64,000 bases of DNA from Bacteroides ovatus (GTDB lineage: Bacteria; Bacteroidota; Bacteroidia; Bacteroidales; Bacteroidaceae): positions 3,658,001 to 3,722,000 of the forward strand of contig NZ_CP012938.1 in NCBI RefSeq assembly GCF_001314995.1. The letters are read 5' to 3'. Made by a program: the position numbers and the translations under genes. The notes below the pieces were generated by a model. The model had not been told where the DNA came from. It searched no databases and saw only the letters and a program-made list of their open reading frames with translations. Each line of letters opens with the position of its first letter. Within the stretch, counting starts at the first letter, position 1. Below are positions 35,383 through 46,500 of the stretch, piece after piece.

Positions 35383-36495
35383 TTATTTATTCAATAATGC
35401 ATAAGCACACCATATTATCGGTGCCTGTCCATGATAATCACCGGCGATGCGGGGACGATCCATATAATATTGTTTACTGTTTTTCTTTCCGGTTCCAACA
35501 CAAACCTCAGTAAGATCATTCTTGTCATTAATATAATTACATAAGCCAAGCCATGCACGGCGTGCCACTGGAGCATATTCCTCTTTATTCAACCAGCCGT
35601 TATTGACCCCCACAATCATGGCATAAGCAAACATTGCCGAACCAGATGTCTCTGTCCAAAAGTCCGGTTCGGTAATCAGCTGATTCCAAAGACCGTCCTT
35701 GTTCACATATTTTTTCAAGTTATCCATCATCAACAAGTAACCTTTCATAATACGTGCACGATTAGGATCCTTTTCCGGTAAGTTATAAAGCAACTCCGTC
35801 ATACCGACAGCCATCCAACCGTCACCACGTCCCCAATAATAAGGCACATCCGGTGCATGATAGAAAAGACCGTTGGGATGTTGCAATTCGTCCAAATACA
35901 GAACCATTTCTTTGGCAGCCCTATTTATGTACTTAGGATCACCAGTAGCTTTATAAGCCTCAGATTGCACAATAGTAATCATATACATATCATCAATCCA
36001 AAGACGAGTTTGCCAAGAATATCCCTTTTTATCCCATTTACGCTCCTCTTCATTCGCATTGGCAGGAAGCTCCCATTGAGTGTCAGCATAGGGCAGTCCC
36101 AGATCTAAATAACGCTTATCTTTCGTTATATTATAAAATCTTAGAGGTAAGCAACCAAACATATTTTGGTCTACGTGAATCGGTGGAGGTAGAAGTTCTT
36201 TTTCCAGATGAAACAATAATTCGAAACGGTTTCTTAACAGCTTTATCAATTCTTTATTATTTGTCAATTCTGCAAAACGAAGAGCTCCATACCATGTACA
36301 CACCTCTGCATAATGTATTCCTCTATCAAAATACAGTTGATGTTTAGTTTCCATTAAACGTCTGCTCAATTTATTTCCAACCGTCTTTGGATCTGCCTTC
36401 ACAGGAAAATCTCCAAAATAATTTTGAGCAGAAATCACATTTGAGCTCAAAAAAACAGTCATCAATAAGGCATAAATCAAATAATTCCTTTTCAT
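35383..36495 (-). CDS. GH105 unsaturated uronyl hydrolase, second copy
   Basis: It is 370 residues with a signal peptide (LMTVFLSSNVISAQ). It shows the same core as the GH105 at 12016: SWQTRLWIDDMYMITIVQ, GLFYHAPDVPYYWGRGDGWMA and TETSGSAMFAYAM, plus the C-terminal KKNSKQYYMDRPRIAGDYHG. The two proteins align over their full length, with long runs of identity around the active site. The neighbouring DUF1735-GH43 and GH115 genes suggest both act on the same glycan, perhaps on different chain ends. Confidence 0.85.
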   Translation of the reverse strand: MKRNYLIYALLMTVFLSSNVISAQNYFGDFPVKADPKTVGNKLSRRLMETKHQLYFDRGIHYAEVCTWYGALRFAELTNNKELIKLLRNRFELLFHLEKELLPPPIHVDQNMFGCLPLRFYNITKDKRYLDLGLPYADTQWELPANANEEERKWDKKGYSWQTRLWIDDMYMITIVQSEAYKATGDPKYINRAAKEMVLYLDELQHPNGLFYHAPDVPYYWGRGDGWMAVGMTELLYNLPEKDPNRARIMKGYLLMMDNLKKYVNKDGLWNQLITEPDFWTETSGSAMFAYAMIVGVNNGWLNKEEYAPVARRAWLGLCNYINDKNDLTEVCVGTGKKNSKQYYMDRPRIAGDYHGQAPIIWCAYALLNK

Positions 36496-36543
36496 AATCG
36501 TAGTGTTCTATATAATTAATTATTCAATATTAAATTCTCCGAA

Positions 36544-38340
36544 TCATAACCCAGTCACCGGTATCCAACGTGCCGTACTTGTAGATGCAACATCACAAAT
36601 GGCATCTAAAGAATTTCGCTTTGTAATAGAAAAATTGACAAGTACTTGCCCGGAAGTGATAGTCAATTTTGAACGTGGAATAGCAATTTCAGCAATATAT
36701 CCATAATCATCTATAAGCCTCTCATTTGTTTCATTGCAAACATAAGTTTTGACCTGGGCATCTAATTGAGCTTCTTTCCATGATGCATCATATATTTCAC
36801 AATTCTTCAGTCCATTCATTGTTACTTGTATGCAGCAAGCCCCTTTTGACAGCTTATTATTACTCACAGGAGATACGTATAAGGAAGCGTAATCAGAGGC
36901 TAACAAGTTTCGATCAAGTACTTCTAACAGGAAATAAATATTATCATCATCATACGAACAACGTAACGTTCCTTGTGCTTGTGACTTACTGCCCACAAAG
37001 AGTGCATGATCTGTATTTGCCCACTCTTTATTGTTACCATCTATTGTTACCTTTCTTTTCACGGCATCAATACGATGATTAAGTACAAACTGTGCCATCT
37101 GAACCGGTCCTTCTTTCGCTTTAATATTAGTTCCAACCAAAGTATGTGAATCAATAATACAAAATGATCCCCAATAACCACCAGAAAAAGGTTGATAAGC
37201 GCTACCGAAATTACGAGCAGTAGCATCTCCTATTTTAAGAGTATATTTACTTGACGATTCATACGAAAGGACGGTTTCTCCCGAAGGGAGCTGTCCCAAA
37301 TATGGTCCCATACCGGAGAAAACACAATTATTACTATCGACAGGTCCTTCCTGGTCGGCAGCCAAATATTCCCATTTGTCTTTATCTGAATAACAAAGCG
37401 AAATATGATATCCTGAATTATTGGTTTCCACAGCAGCAGCTAATCCCTTATTATCATTGAGTCTCACAACAGAAGGCATCTGATGATTATAGCCGACAAT
37501 TCCGTTTTTCTCCCACCTCATTCGCAATACATAATAAGGAGAAGAACTAAAGTCCGGTTTCCATGTCTTTCCTCCATCAGTAGAAACAACCATTGCCGTA
37601 CCTGTATCTGTGCCATGTCCTTCCAAGCCAGTACGACTGCTATCTGTAAAGTAACAGTGTAATTCACCTGTAGGCAACTCCAACAAGAAAGGTTCCCAAT
37701 TAACTCCCTGATAGATCTTGATAGGTTCACTCCAAGTAACACCATTATCCGTACTGCGCTTTAATTCAATTCCTGCATCTTCCGGCAAATCCCGATAACC
37801 GGAATTAGCTCTGCAAGATGCAACTGCCAATATATCTCCATTAGAGAGCACCAGCCCATCGCAATTAGCATAGCAATGTATATTCTTATTGCCTTTGCTA
37901 TCGATAATGTCATAACTGTTAAATATTTCTCCTTTATTGCTCCAAGTTTTCAGATCCTTACTAAGCGCATAAACACAACGCCGACCAATATTATTATTAG
38001 CACTACCATTGTGATAGAACAAAATATAGTCACCATTCTTCATCTTTTTTATACGAGGATAGCGAGGATACGAAGATTCCATAGTCACAAGCATCCGATA
38101 GTTCATCATCAATGAAGAGCGTTTCGTAACATCTGCGTGGGAATTTATAATAGGTGTCCCCTGATTCAATTCCCCAATAGGTGTGATGCTACAAACCACA
38201 GGCTCCTGGGATTCGTCCTCCTTTGGTTTCTCCGTATTCCCGTTACCAGCTAGTAAATTCTCATCATTTTCACCACTGCCCCCGCACGCTATAAATGAGA
38301 TAGCTATGGAGAAAAATAACATAAAAAAAGTGTTTTTCAT
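36544..38340 (-). CDS. Sialidase-fold lipoprotein with a C-terminal CBM9-like domain
   Basis: It is 598 residues with lipobox SFIACGGSG. The middle is a six-bladed propeller of the sialidase superfamily: YPRIKKMKNGDYILFYH, and Asp boxes STDNGVTWSEPI and STDGGKTWKPDF. From about residue 440 a CBM9-like domain follows (IDGNNKEWANTDHALF, SYDDDNIYFLLEVLDR). The superfamily includes sialidases but also exo-arabinanases (GH93) and others, so sialic acid need not be the substrate. In this setting an exo-acting arabinan or related activity seems more likely. It lies 48 bp upstream of the GH105 gene. Confidence 0.7.
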   Translation of the reverse strand: MKNTFFMLFFSIAISFIACGGSGENDENLLAGNGNTEKPKEDESQEPVVCSITPIGELNQGTPIINSHADVTKRSSLMMNYRMLVTMESSYPRYPRIKKMKNGDYILFYHNGSANNNIGRRCVYALSKDLKTWSNKGEIFNSYDIIDSKGNKNIHCYANCDGLVLSNGDILAVASCRANSGYRDLPEDAGIELKRSTDNGVTWSEPIKIYQGVNWEPFLLELPTGELHCYFTDSSRTGLEGHGTDTGTAMVVSTDGGKTWKPDFSSSPYYVLRMRWEKNGIVGYNHQMPSVVRLNDNKGLAAAVETNNSGYHISLCYSDKDKWEYLAADQEGPVDSNNCVFSGMGPYLGQLPSGETVLSYESSSKYTLKIGDATARNFGSAYQPFSGGYWGSFCIIDSHTLVGTNIKAKEGPVQMAQFVLNHRIDAVKRKVTIDGNNKEWANTDHALFVGSKSQAQGTLRCSYDDDNIYFLLEVLDRNLLASDYASLYVSPVSNNKLSKGACCIQVTMNGLKNCEIYDASWKEAQLDAQVKTYVCNETNERLIDDYGYIAEIAIPRSKLTITSGQVLVNFSITKRNSLDAICDVASTSTARWIPVTGL

Positions 38341-38366
38341 AGCTCTAGTATATTTTATTCAACTTG

Positions 38367-41321
38367 CTATTTTCCCTGTCTCGTCGGTTGCGGACCTAAA
38401 TATGAGCGCTTCATTCCTCCGAAATCCAAGACAATCTTTTGCAATACAGTTCCGGCATCGCCACATATAATTTTCACTGTGTGTTTACCCGGTTTGTCGA
38501 TATGCAAAGTGGTTTTGTTGATTCTACAGTTCTTCAACACACTTTCGTACCAGATTTGTGCATACTCAAAAGAAGAAGTAGAAGGATTCATCACAGGACC
38601 TTCGTCAATACATACTCCATATTTCGTTTCCACATTCGTTGCTTCATGTCCGGCATACCCACGGTCCTTACTTAATGTAAATGTAGGCAATACGTATGTG
38701 TAGACATCAACCGAACCTTGTTCGAATGTATAGAAATCATATTCCAGGCGAGGGGTACTGCGACCTGCTGTCCGCTGCGGGGCGGCTGTCGGGTCACCTA
38801 GTTGAATAGCTGTATTTTCTATTCCCAAGTTAGGAATCGTTCTCATTTGAATAGCTTTGTTCTCTACCTTCCGGTGAAAACCGGCAGCGTCAATAGAAAC
38901 ATATCCATTGTGCTCTACAAATAAAGTGTCCATTTCGGCTAATGAAGGAGAAGAAGGGTTGAAGACTGAAATATAAACATTCTCCTTCTCGCCACGATCA
39001 GATGCGATTTCCAACGTTCCGAATACTTTCTCACCAGTCGGGACCTTAGCCCAGTCGATTGAGACTTCTATACGATTTTCCGTGGTAGTTTCTCCGGCTT
39101 TCTGACTTAACAGAATCCAGTTATCTGAAACCGATGCTTTCCATTTCAGAGGAGTCGCTCCTTTATTGAAAACGTCTACGTAATAGGATTGGCGGAAGTA
39201 TGTGTTGAAACATGGCAGGGAATGGAAACTCTTCTGCCCTTTCAAAATATCCTCTCCTTCGGCCAATATGCCCAAAGAGGCTGCAGATGCCAGATTTACC
39301 TTCCGCAGAGCCGGGAGTTCAAAGTAGGCTGCGGCAAATCCCTGTTTCATGGTCATTACATGATCCCATTTACCTCCAAGTAATGAGTTATATCCTTTTG
39401 TTATTACTTCCAGACTATCATAACAAGCCTTAGTCATTTTTTCCAGTTCTGCGGTAGTTGCCCTCTGTTGAATAGAGTACCAACGGTTTCTCTGTCCGTT
39501 GAGAATCATACGGTTCAATAGTTCACATCCTTTCACCGGATAGTATAATGATTGATAATAGCATGCTTTCTTATCTTCTGGCAAAGCTTTCAGGATTTTC
39601 TCTACCATATTCCCTATCCGTTGATATTCAGCCAAACGAGTATCCACTTCACGATAATTGGCAAGCGAAAAATCAGTATCTGTATTCCGTTCTCTTCCGT
39701 GTTTGTCGGTAGCCCACTGATAACCCCATCCCATAAACTCCGGCTTACGCGCAAAGGCCAATTTATAGAAAGAATTTATCACATCCTGATATTCAACCCG
39801 ATAGTCATCTCCCAACATGCCACACAACCATTCGGTACGATAGTTTGCCGCTCTTTCAAAACTGAATGAATCAATATCGAAAGCCATCGTCAGGAAATAA
39901 TCAACAGCAAATTCACATGATTTGATGTCTCCGGCATTGAGCAGCCAGATACGATCAGCTGTCATGTCATAAGCTTTACGGAGTTCTTCATACATTAATG
40001 TGGGTGAAGTTGTGTTCATCCAAAGATGATCGTGAGGTTTACCCAGATAAGAAGAATGATAATATACTCCCGAACGTCCGGAACGTTTCTGTTCTTTCGG
40101 ACTGCTCAAACGTTTCATATATCCATAATTATCATCCGGCCAGATAATAGTCACATCATCCGGAAGTTCCAATCCCTGATCGTATACATCCAGCACTTCC
40201 TTATAAGGAGTAAAGGCTTGAGGAATGTCTTCCGCACGCTTACCGATGGCATCTACCAGCATTTGCCTTTGTGCCATCAAAGCTTCCTGAAGCATTTCCT
40301 TTCTATCATTCATATTATTGCTTGCATTCATTGCCCGGTCGTGCAATCCACGCAAAGCCAAAGTATATACATTTTCAAACGGAGCACATTCATCTACACG
40401 TGATTTCAACACTTTGTTGACTCCATCCTTATTATTGATATAGTCCCATTCACCCATTTTATCACGCTTCCACTCACTTGCCGTGTTAAACAATAACGGT
40501 TCACAATGAGAGGATCCCATGACAATAGCAAAGCTATCCGCTACCAGGCGATTTTCAGGAATACGGTGGAATGCCATGGATGCGTCATGCATAGCCGGAC
40601 AAAGATAATTAGCCTGAAGACGCAACAGCAGTTCACACACCTTTGCATACGTTCTCGGTCCGAAGTTTCCACGTTCTTTTTCAAAATTGCGTTTTGACCA
40701 ACGATAGAGTCCCCAGTCCTCATCATTGATAAATATCCCTCTGAACTTGACAGACGGTGTTTTAGAAATGAACTTATCAACTTTTACACTAACTTGTTTT
40801 TGCTGTTTGATTGGAGCATCCGCCCACCAGTACCAAGGAGATACTCCTATTGCTTTTGATATGGAAAGAAGTCCGTAAGCAGTACCACGCCTGTCACTTC
40901 CAGCTACGACAATTGCTTTCTTTATGCCCGGAATAGGATTATTGACCACTTCTATCATATAACGCTCCCAACTTCCGGCAATGGCAGCTGTATCTATTTT
41001 GTGTCTCGATACCAAAGCGTCAATCCACTCGCTTTTTCCTATAGTACCGGCAATAATCGCATACCGCGCAGATACTTTCCCGGGCTTGCTTTCATCTATT
41101 CTCAACTCTTGTCCCGTCACACGACGAACATCATCCACAAAAAGAGAAGCGCTTTTACGTACTACAGTTGCATCTTTTCCATCAAAACAGATAACTGCAT
41201 TCGTTGATGAAGAAACAATAGGAAAACTATTCTTTCCGGTTCCTTTGTCGAGTAAAACTTGTGCTTTTGCCGAAATCAGGCTACAACAAAATAAGCCCAG
41301 CAATAAAATTTTATTTTTCAT
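38367..41321 (-). CDS. GH115 alpha-glucuronidase, secreted
   Basis: GH115 enzymes remove alpha-1,2-linked (4-O-methyl)glucuronic acid from xylan or act on arabinogalactan. The frame extends to 41432, but the extra 37 residues look non-coding; ATG 41321 gives the signal peptide MKNKILLLGLFCCSLISAKA and 984 residues. Family landmarks are the N-terminal GKDATVVRKSASLFVDDV domain, VAGSDRRGTAYGLLSISKAIGV, the barrel segment GIFINDEDWGLYRWSKRNF, and IIWPDDNYGYMKRLSSPKEQ. A helical domain and the C-terminal beta domain with DFGGMKRSYLGPQPT follow. It is the first gene after a terminator and site F. Confidence 0.88.
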   Translation of the reverse strand: MKNKILLLGLFCCSLISAKAQVLLDKGTGKNSFPIVSSSTNAVICFDGKDATVVRKSASLFVDDVRRVTGQELRIDESKPGKVSARYAIIAGTIGKSEWIDALVSRHKIDTAAIAGSWERYMIEVVNNPIPGIKKAIVVAGSDRRGTAYGLLSISKAIGVSPWYWWADAPIKQQKQVSVKVDKFISKTPSVKFRGIFINDEDWGLYRWSKRNFEKERGNFGPRTYAKVCELLLRLQANYLCPAMHDASMAFHRIPENRLVADSFAIVMGSSHCEPLLFNTASEWKRDKMGEWDYINNKDGVNKVLKSRVDECAPFENVYTLALRGLHDRAMNASNNMNDRKEMLQEALMAQRQMLVDAIGKRAEDIPQAFTPYKEVLDVYDQGLELPDDVTIIWPDDNYGYMKRLSSPKEQKRSGRSGVYYHSSYLGKPHDHLWMNTTSPTLMYEELRKAYDMTADRIWLLNAGDIKSCEFAVDYFLTMAFDIDSFSFERAANYRTEWLCGMLGDDYRVEYQDVINSFYKLAFARKPEFMGWGYQWATDKHGRERNTDTDFSLANYREVDTRLAEYQRIGNMVEKILKALPEDKKACYYQSLYYPVKGCELLNRMILNGQRNRWYSIQQRATTAELEKMTKACYDSLEVITKGYNSLLGGKWDHVMTMKQGFAAAYFELPALRKVNLASAASLGILAEGEDILKGQKSFHSLPCFNTYFRQSYYVDVFNKGATPLKWKASVSDNWILLSQKAGETTTENRIEVSIDWAKVPTGEKVFGTLEIASDRGEKENVYISVFNPSSPSLAEMDTLFVEHNGYVSIDAAGFHRKVENKAIQMRTIPNLGIENTAIQLGDPTAAPQRTAGRSTPRLEYDFYTFEQGSVDVYTYVLPTFTLSKDRGYAGHEATNVETKYGVCIDEGPVMNPSTSSFEYAQIWYESVLKNCRINKTTLHIDKPGKHTVKIICGDAGTVLQKIVLDFGGMKRSYLGPQPTRQGK

Positions 41322-41349
41322 ATATACATTAGATTGACTATTGATAACG

Positions 41350-41416
41350 CAAAGTAAGGCAAAAAGCAATAAAACGAATAAAAGAAACCGACCTATAAAT
41401 AGCAGAATATGTTCAA
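41350..41416 (-). promoter_or_regulatory. Promoter plus candidate regulator site F, upstream of GH115
   Basis: Near-consensus -7 box TTACTTTG on the minus strand (plus CAAAGTAA at 41350-41357), 29 bp before the chosen ATG. Plus-strand CTATAAAT is at 41393-41400, at the same offset (43) as in sites A, B, C and E, with a GTTC box at 41411-41414. Confidence 0.45.
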
Positions 41417-41455
41417 AAAACAACCACCGCAACTCGAGATTCGAAGTTACGGTGG
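41415..41455 (-). terminator. Intrinsic terminator after the second SusD gene
   Basis: On the minus strand CCACCGTAACT pairs with AGTTGCGGTGG (plus 41424-41434 and 41445-41455; one mismatch) and is followed by TTGTTTTTTG. It separates the SusC/SusD unit from GH115, which then has its own promoter. Confidence 0.75.
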
Positions 41456-41493
41456 CTAATTTATTATCTATTATTGAAAGCTTTCCTCATCTA

Positions 41494-43536
41494 TCAGAAT
41501 CTGTCTTCATCAGCCACAGCCTCTTCCCAAGTTTCCCATATCTGCACATTCGGATCATAACCATCATAACCGTAGTTCTGATACAAAGGAGCCTTTCCGT
41601 TAGAAACGATTGCTTTTTCAGGAATAGGCCAATAAATGTTATGTTTACCCATGATATAATTGATATCTGTTTTAGTAGCATTTACGTTAATAGTAACGCC
41701 TTTGTTGTACATACCTTTCTTTATGCAACGTTGATACCAATAGCTACCACCTTCAGAATCGGTGCCAGATTGCTTATCGAATGTTTCCACTTTATATGTA
41801 TTCCCGAACTCGTCCGCTCTGCCGCTGATAGCCAAACAGAGTGACACACGGGTTAACTCTACATTACGCCATTCTTCAAAGAAAAGTTCACGCGCACGTT
41901 CATCCATGATATCACCGATAGTAACCTTACCTACATAAAATTCAGTACAATGAGCACGTTCTCTGATGATGTTTATATCATCCTTGATTGTTGGATCATC
42001 CGGATTGATATAGAATTTTACTTCTGCACGCAGCAGGTAGGCTTCCGCCAAACGATACAAATACCAATCAGCAATACTGCCATCCGTAGCTCCTTCCAGA
42101 CCATTATTGGTTTCCTTAGCTTGATTGATGACATCATTCAGGCAGAAAATGTAATGAGGGACGTCATACCAACGACGAATAGTGTCAGAACACATCAAAT
42201 CTCCCTTACGGGTAACAAGTTCATTTTTCTCATTGTAATAATCATCTTCTGCGTAAAGCTTAATATTTTGCCCAAAAAATTCAGAATCCGGATTATTACA
42301 TTTCAGTTTCTCCATGTGCATCCAGTTTCCCGTCTCTGCACTATGCCGCAAATCGGTTTGATCCATTTTATCATTAACAGCCCACAAATCGTCTTGATAG
42401 AAAGTGGTAGTACGGAATGTAGATATACCACGTCCCAGTCCACGCATATAATCATATTCTTTACGATATTTACCATCTTTACGAGTATAGTTGAATAGAG
42501 CTTGCTTTCCATCAGGCATTTTGATTCTATTATCAAAGAAGAAAGGATACATAATACGCATAGTCAACATCGGGATGAATGATTCTTTAGCTGCTCCCCG
42601 GTTAGGCATACCCATAATCACTTCTTTGTTGGCAGCAATCAACTTGTTCTCCGGACGATGTAAATCCCAGATAACATTGCGGGTAATGGGCCATGATACA
42701 GATTCGCCGCCTTCAAAAAAGGTTCCGAAAGATTCTTTCATCAAAGAATAGCCTGATTTATCAATTAAGATATCCAACTGTTCCTTTGCCTTCCCGAATT
42801 CGCCAATAGACATATAGAGTTTAGAAAGCAACATACGGCAAGCGCCTTTATTTACCATACCAACATAATCCATATCTTTCTGTTCAGGAACCCATTGTAC
42901 AGCAAATTCCATATCTGCTACCATTTTTTTCAGAATAGCGTCACGGTGAGTAGATCGATAGTTCTGCTTAGGAACTTCCGGAAGTTTTGTCAACAAAGGT
43001 ACATGTCCAAATTGAAAAACTAATGAATAATAGCGATAAGCCCGATGGAAATAGGCACGGCCAATGTATTCGTTTTTCAATGTTTCGTCCATTGGTACAT
43101 TACCAATAAACGAAAGTATTGTATTAGCATTTCTAACACCTTCAAAATTTTGTCTCCAGAAGAAGTATATACTGTTTGTGCGTCCTAGATTTTTTTCGTT
43201 AGTTTGGTCGCTGTTCGGCCTCAACAGATTGTCAACATTATCCAACAACCCGCTTTTATCAGTCGCAGACGGTACCATCAAATCTGAAAAAGTATATTCT
43301 GTGGGCAGTGCTATCATCTCTCTGGAATCTTCACTCACATAATTACGTTTAAGCTGACGGTCACAAATAGCCAATACAGATTTTATACCATTTTCCGTAG
43401 AAAATACAGTTTCCGGTTCAAACATTGTTTGAGGATCCGGATCCAAAAAACTTTCTGAACATCCGGTCAACATTAATGAAGTGCCTACAAATAAAGCTAC
43501 ACTTTTACAAATATATTTTTGAATATAATTTTTCAT
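41494..43536 (-). CDS. SusD/RagB-family glycan-binding lipoprotein, second pair
   Basis: It is 680 residues with lipobox LMLTGCSES. SusD hallmarks are YIGRAYFHRAYRYYSLVFQFGHVPLLTK, WYLYRLAEAYLLRAEVKFYINPDD and IMDERARELFFEEWRNVELTRVSL, with a C-terminal end EETWEEAVADEDRF-like. It partners the SusC protein coded 20 bp upstream. It is only distantly similar to the SusD at 25249, so the two pairs probably recognise different fragments. Confidence 0.92.
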   Translation of the reverse strand: MKNYIQKYICKSVALFVGTSLMLTGCSESFLDPDPQTMFEPETVFSTENGIKSVLAICDRQLKRNYVSEDSREMIALPTEYTFSDLMVPSATDKSGLLDNVDNLLRPNSDQTNEKNLGRTNSIYFFWRQNFEGVRNANTILSFIGNVPMDETLKNEYIGRAYFHRAYRYYSLVFQFGHVPLLTKLPEVPKQNYRSTHRDAILKKMVADMEFAVQWVPEQKDMDYVGMVNKGACRMLLSKLYMSIGEFGKAKEQLDILIDKSGYSLMKESFGTFFEGGESVSWPITRNVIWDLHRPENKLIAANKEVIMGMPNRGAAKESFIPMLTMRIMYPFFFDNRIKMPDGKQALFNYTRKDGKYRKEYDYMRGLGRGISTFRTTTFYQDDLWAVNDKMDQTDLRHSAETGNWMHMEKLKCNNPDSEFFGQNIKLYAEDDYYNEKNELVTRKGDLMCSDTIRRWYDVPHYIFCLNDVINQAKETNNGLEGATDGSIADWYLYRLAEAYLLRAEVKFYINPDDPTIKDDINIIRERAHCTEFYVGKVTIGDIMDERARELFFEEWRNVELTRVSLCLAISGRADEFGNTYKVETFDKQSGTDSEGGSYWYQRCIKKGMYNKGVTINVNATKTDINYIMGKHNIYWPIPEKAIVSNGKAPLYQNYGYDGYDPNVQIWETWEEAVADEDRF

Positions 43537-43556
43537 ATACGTTTCTGTTTAAAAGA

Positions 43557-46500
43557 TTAGAATGTTAAATTAAGTCCAAGCGTCCAAATACGAGATGCAA
43601 AATTTCCGGTTTCAGGGTCGCCATATCCTTCCCAATCTTTAGCCCATACAGCTGCGTTACGAACAGAGCCATACACTTTCACACGATCGATTTGTATTTT
43701 TTCCGTCCAAGCCCTAGGCAATGTATAGCCGACAGATATATTTTCTAAACGAATGAAAGAACGATTATATAATCTACGTGCACCTTTTGCACCTTCCGGG
43801 CCTTGCGCCTCGATACGTGCATATTTATTAGTAGGATTGTCTACAGTCCAATATTCCTTCGCATTCTTGTTCACCAATCTGTAAGTCATGCCGCCACCGT
43901 CGTCATCATTGTTCAAATACATACTTTCCAGACTCTTATGCCCCATACGAGAGTAAATATTCACAGAAAGGGTTAAATCTTTCCACAAGGTGAAATCATT
44001 ACGCAATGCCCATGTAACCGGAGCGGCGGTTTGTCCTTGGAATACTTTATCATCATTATTATAGACAACCTTTACTAAATTACCATCAGCATCGTATTGG
44101 TCGTTAGCCGGATTGTTCCATACTTTCGGGTCTCCAGGAACCTGCCCGTATTTTTTAGCTTCTTCAACCTCATCTTTCTGCCAGATTCCCGTCACTTTAT
44201 AATCCCAAATCGCACTAATAGGCTTATCGATAAACCAGCCGGCTGCCACATAGTCCGCTTCTCTTGAACCTACCACACTTCCAGTGGCATCCACTATATC
44301 TTGACGATCACCAAACAAATGTTTGATTCTGTTTTTATTATATGAGAGACTGAATGATGAGCTCCATTGGAAATTTTTCTTATCAATATTCAAAGTATTC
44401 AATGCCACCTCAAAACCACTATTATCCACCTGTCCTAAATTGGTAGTAATATTCTCAAATCCAGTAAAGTTAGACAAAGGTTGTCTCATAATCATATCTT
44501 TGGTACTCATTCGATAATATTCCAATGTACCTGTAATACGGTCATTTAAAAATCCAAAGTCCAATGCAAAGTTCCACGATTGTGTTTTTTCCCATTGCAG
44601 ATTCGGATTCTTCATACGTTGAGCCATCAAATAACGCATTAAATATAAGTCACCTGAAGAAGTGATATAACCTTGCATTTTACCACCCCCCGGATAAAGA
44701 TTGGCAAGTGCTTCGTAAGGATTTTCCAATGAACGATTACCATTTTTACCGTATGAAACACGCAGTTTACCACTATTCATGATATGAGCATATTTTTGGA
44801 AAAAATCCTCATTAGTGAATGACCATGCTATACCTCCGGAAGGAAACCATGCATAAGGATTATTTGCCCCAAAAGCCGAATAGCCGTCACGTCTGATGGT
44901 ACCAGTAACCATATAACGATCATCGTAAGAATAGAATGCGCGTGCCATCAATGCATCAGCCGTTTGATGATTATCATCAGTTCTGAATGTACTGACAGAC
45001 TTATCTCCATTCTGGGTGTTATGGAACCCAAGCGCGTCAGATGGCAAAATATTACGGGCTTCAATTCGGTCTGACCAATATTGGCGTTCTTCCGCTTCTT
45101 GCACAAATGTCAAAATAACATGGTGCTTGTTAGCAAAAGTCTGATCCCAAGTAATAGTATTGTTCAGAGACCAATTAAAACGTTTGGCCTGTTCCCGATT
45201 TGTTCCACGGTCATTAGGATTGGAATTAGGTCTTTCTGCAGACGTAAAATAACGGTCATAGAAAAATTGAAAACGGGGCGCAATATTAAACTGATAAGTG
45301 ATGTTGAAAGGCAATTTTACTTTAGCATTGAAGATAGTATTCAATGTAGTATACCCTTTTTCCAATTGAATATATTGCTTCTCAAAATACCAGTTTGTTT
45401 CATTAGCACGGTCATATTGATACATCAAGGGGTCTTGTGTATAGTTTCCATTTTCGTCTTTCAACATGGCGTATGGACTGTTTTCCATAAAACCACCTTT
45501 ATCCATGCCGATTTCACCATCCGAACGATCTTGAAAGTTTATATTTGCACCCACTTCAAACCAATTGGTTACTTTTGCATTTAGTTTCAAGTTTGCACGG
45601 ATAGCTCGATAAGTATCGTCGACAAACGCTCCTTCATTGCGCAGATAACCTAAAGACATGTAATAATCCACCTTATCGCCGGCACCGCTAATGCTTACAT
45701 TATAGTCTTGATTGAAACCTAATCGAAACGCTTCATCTTGCCAATCAACGGTCTTTCCCGACAAAAGATTGTCAAGTAAAGCCGTATCATATCTAAATCC
45801 TAAACGCCTTGCCCAAATACTAAGATCAGATTCTCCTTCCCGATTGGTTGAATAATTACGCCACTGTTCCAAAGACACTGCATCCGACAAATTATTAGGA
45901 TTTCGGAAATACTCTGGCTTTGAAGTATATTCATTACCAGGTCTTGAATAAGCTGCATATTCTCCTGTTTCAGCATTCACACCATAAGTGTTTTTTTCTT
46001 TCCAGTCTACATAGTGTTGCAGATATTCGTCCGTAGTTTGCCATCTATCACGATAGGCAGCCTTTTGAGTTAAACCTACACTAGCTGTGAAATTAACCAC
46101 AGGCTTACCTTTTTTACCTTTTTTCGTTGTGATGATGATTACACCGTTTGCAGCTTGTGCTCCATAAACAGCAGCTGCCGACGCGTCTTTCAAAACATCT
46201 ATTTGCCCAATATCATCCGGATTAATTTCCGAGAGTTCTCCTTGAAAGAACATACCGTCGAGGATAATCAATGGATTATTATGACCACCATCTGTATAAA
46301 CGGAACGTTGTCCACGGATCTTCATCTCACCGCCGCCTTTTGCGCCTGCATCACCTTCACCATAACCTACCACTAATCCCGGTGTTCCACGTAAAATGTC
46401 TTGAACTGTTTTAGGATTTTCATTGGCAATCTTATCAGGACGAACTTGAACGACCGAACCTGTTAAATCCTTTTTACGCATCGTACCATAACCCACTACA

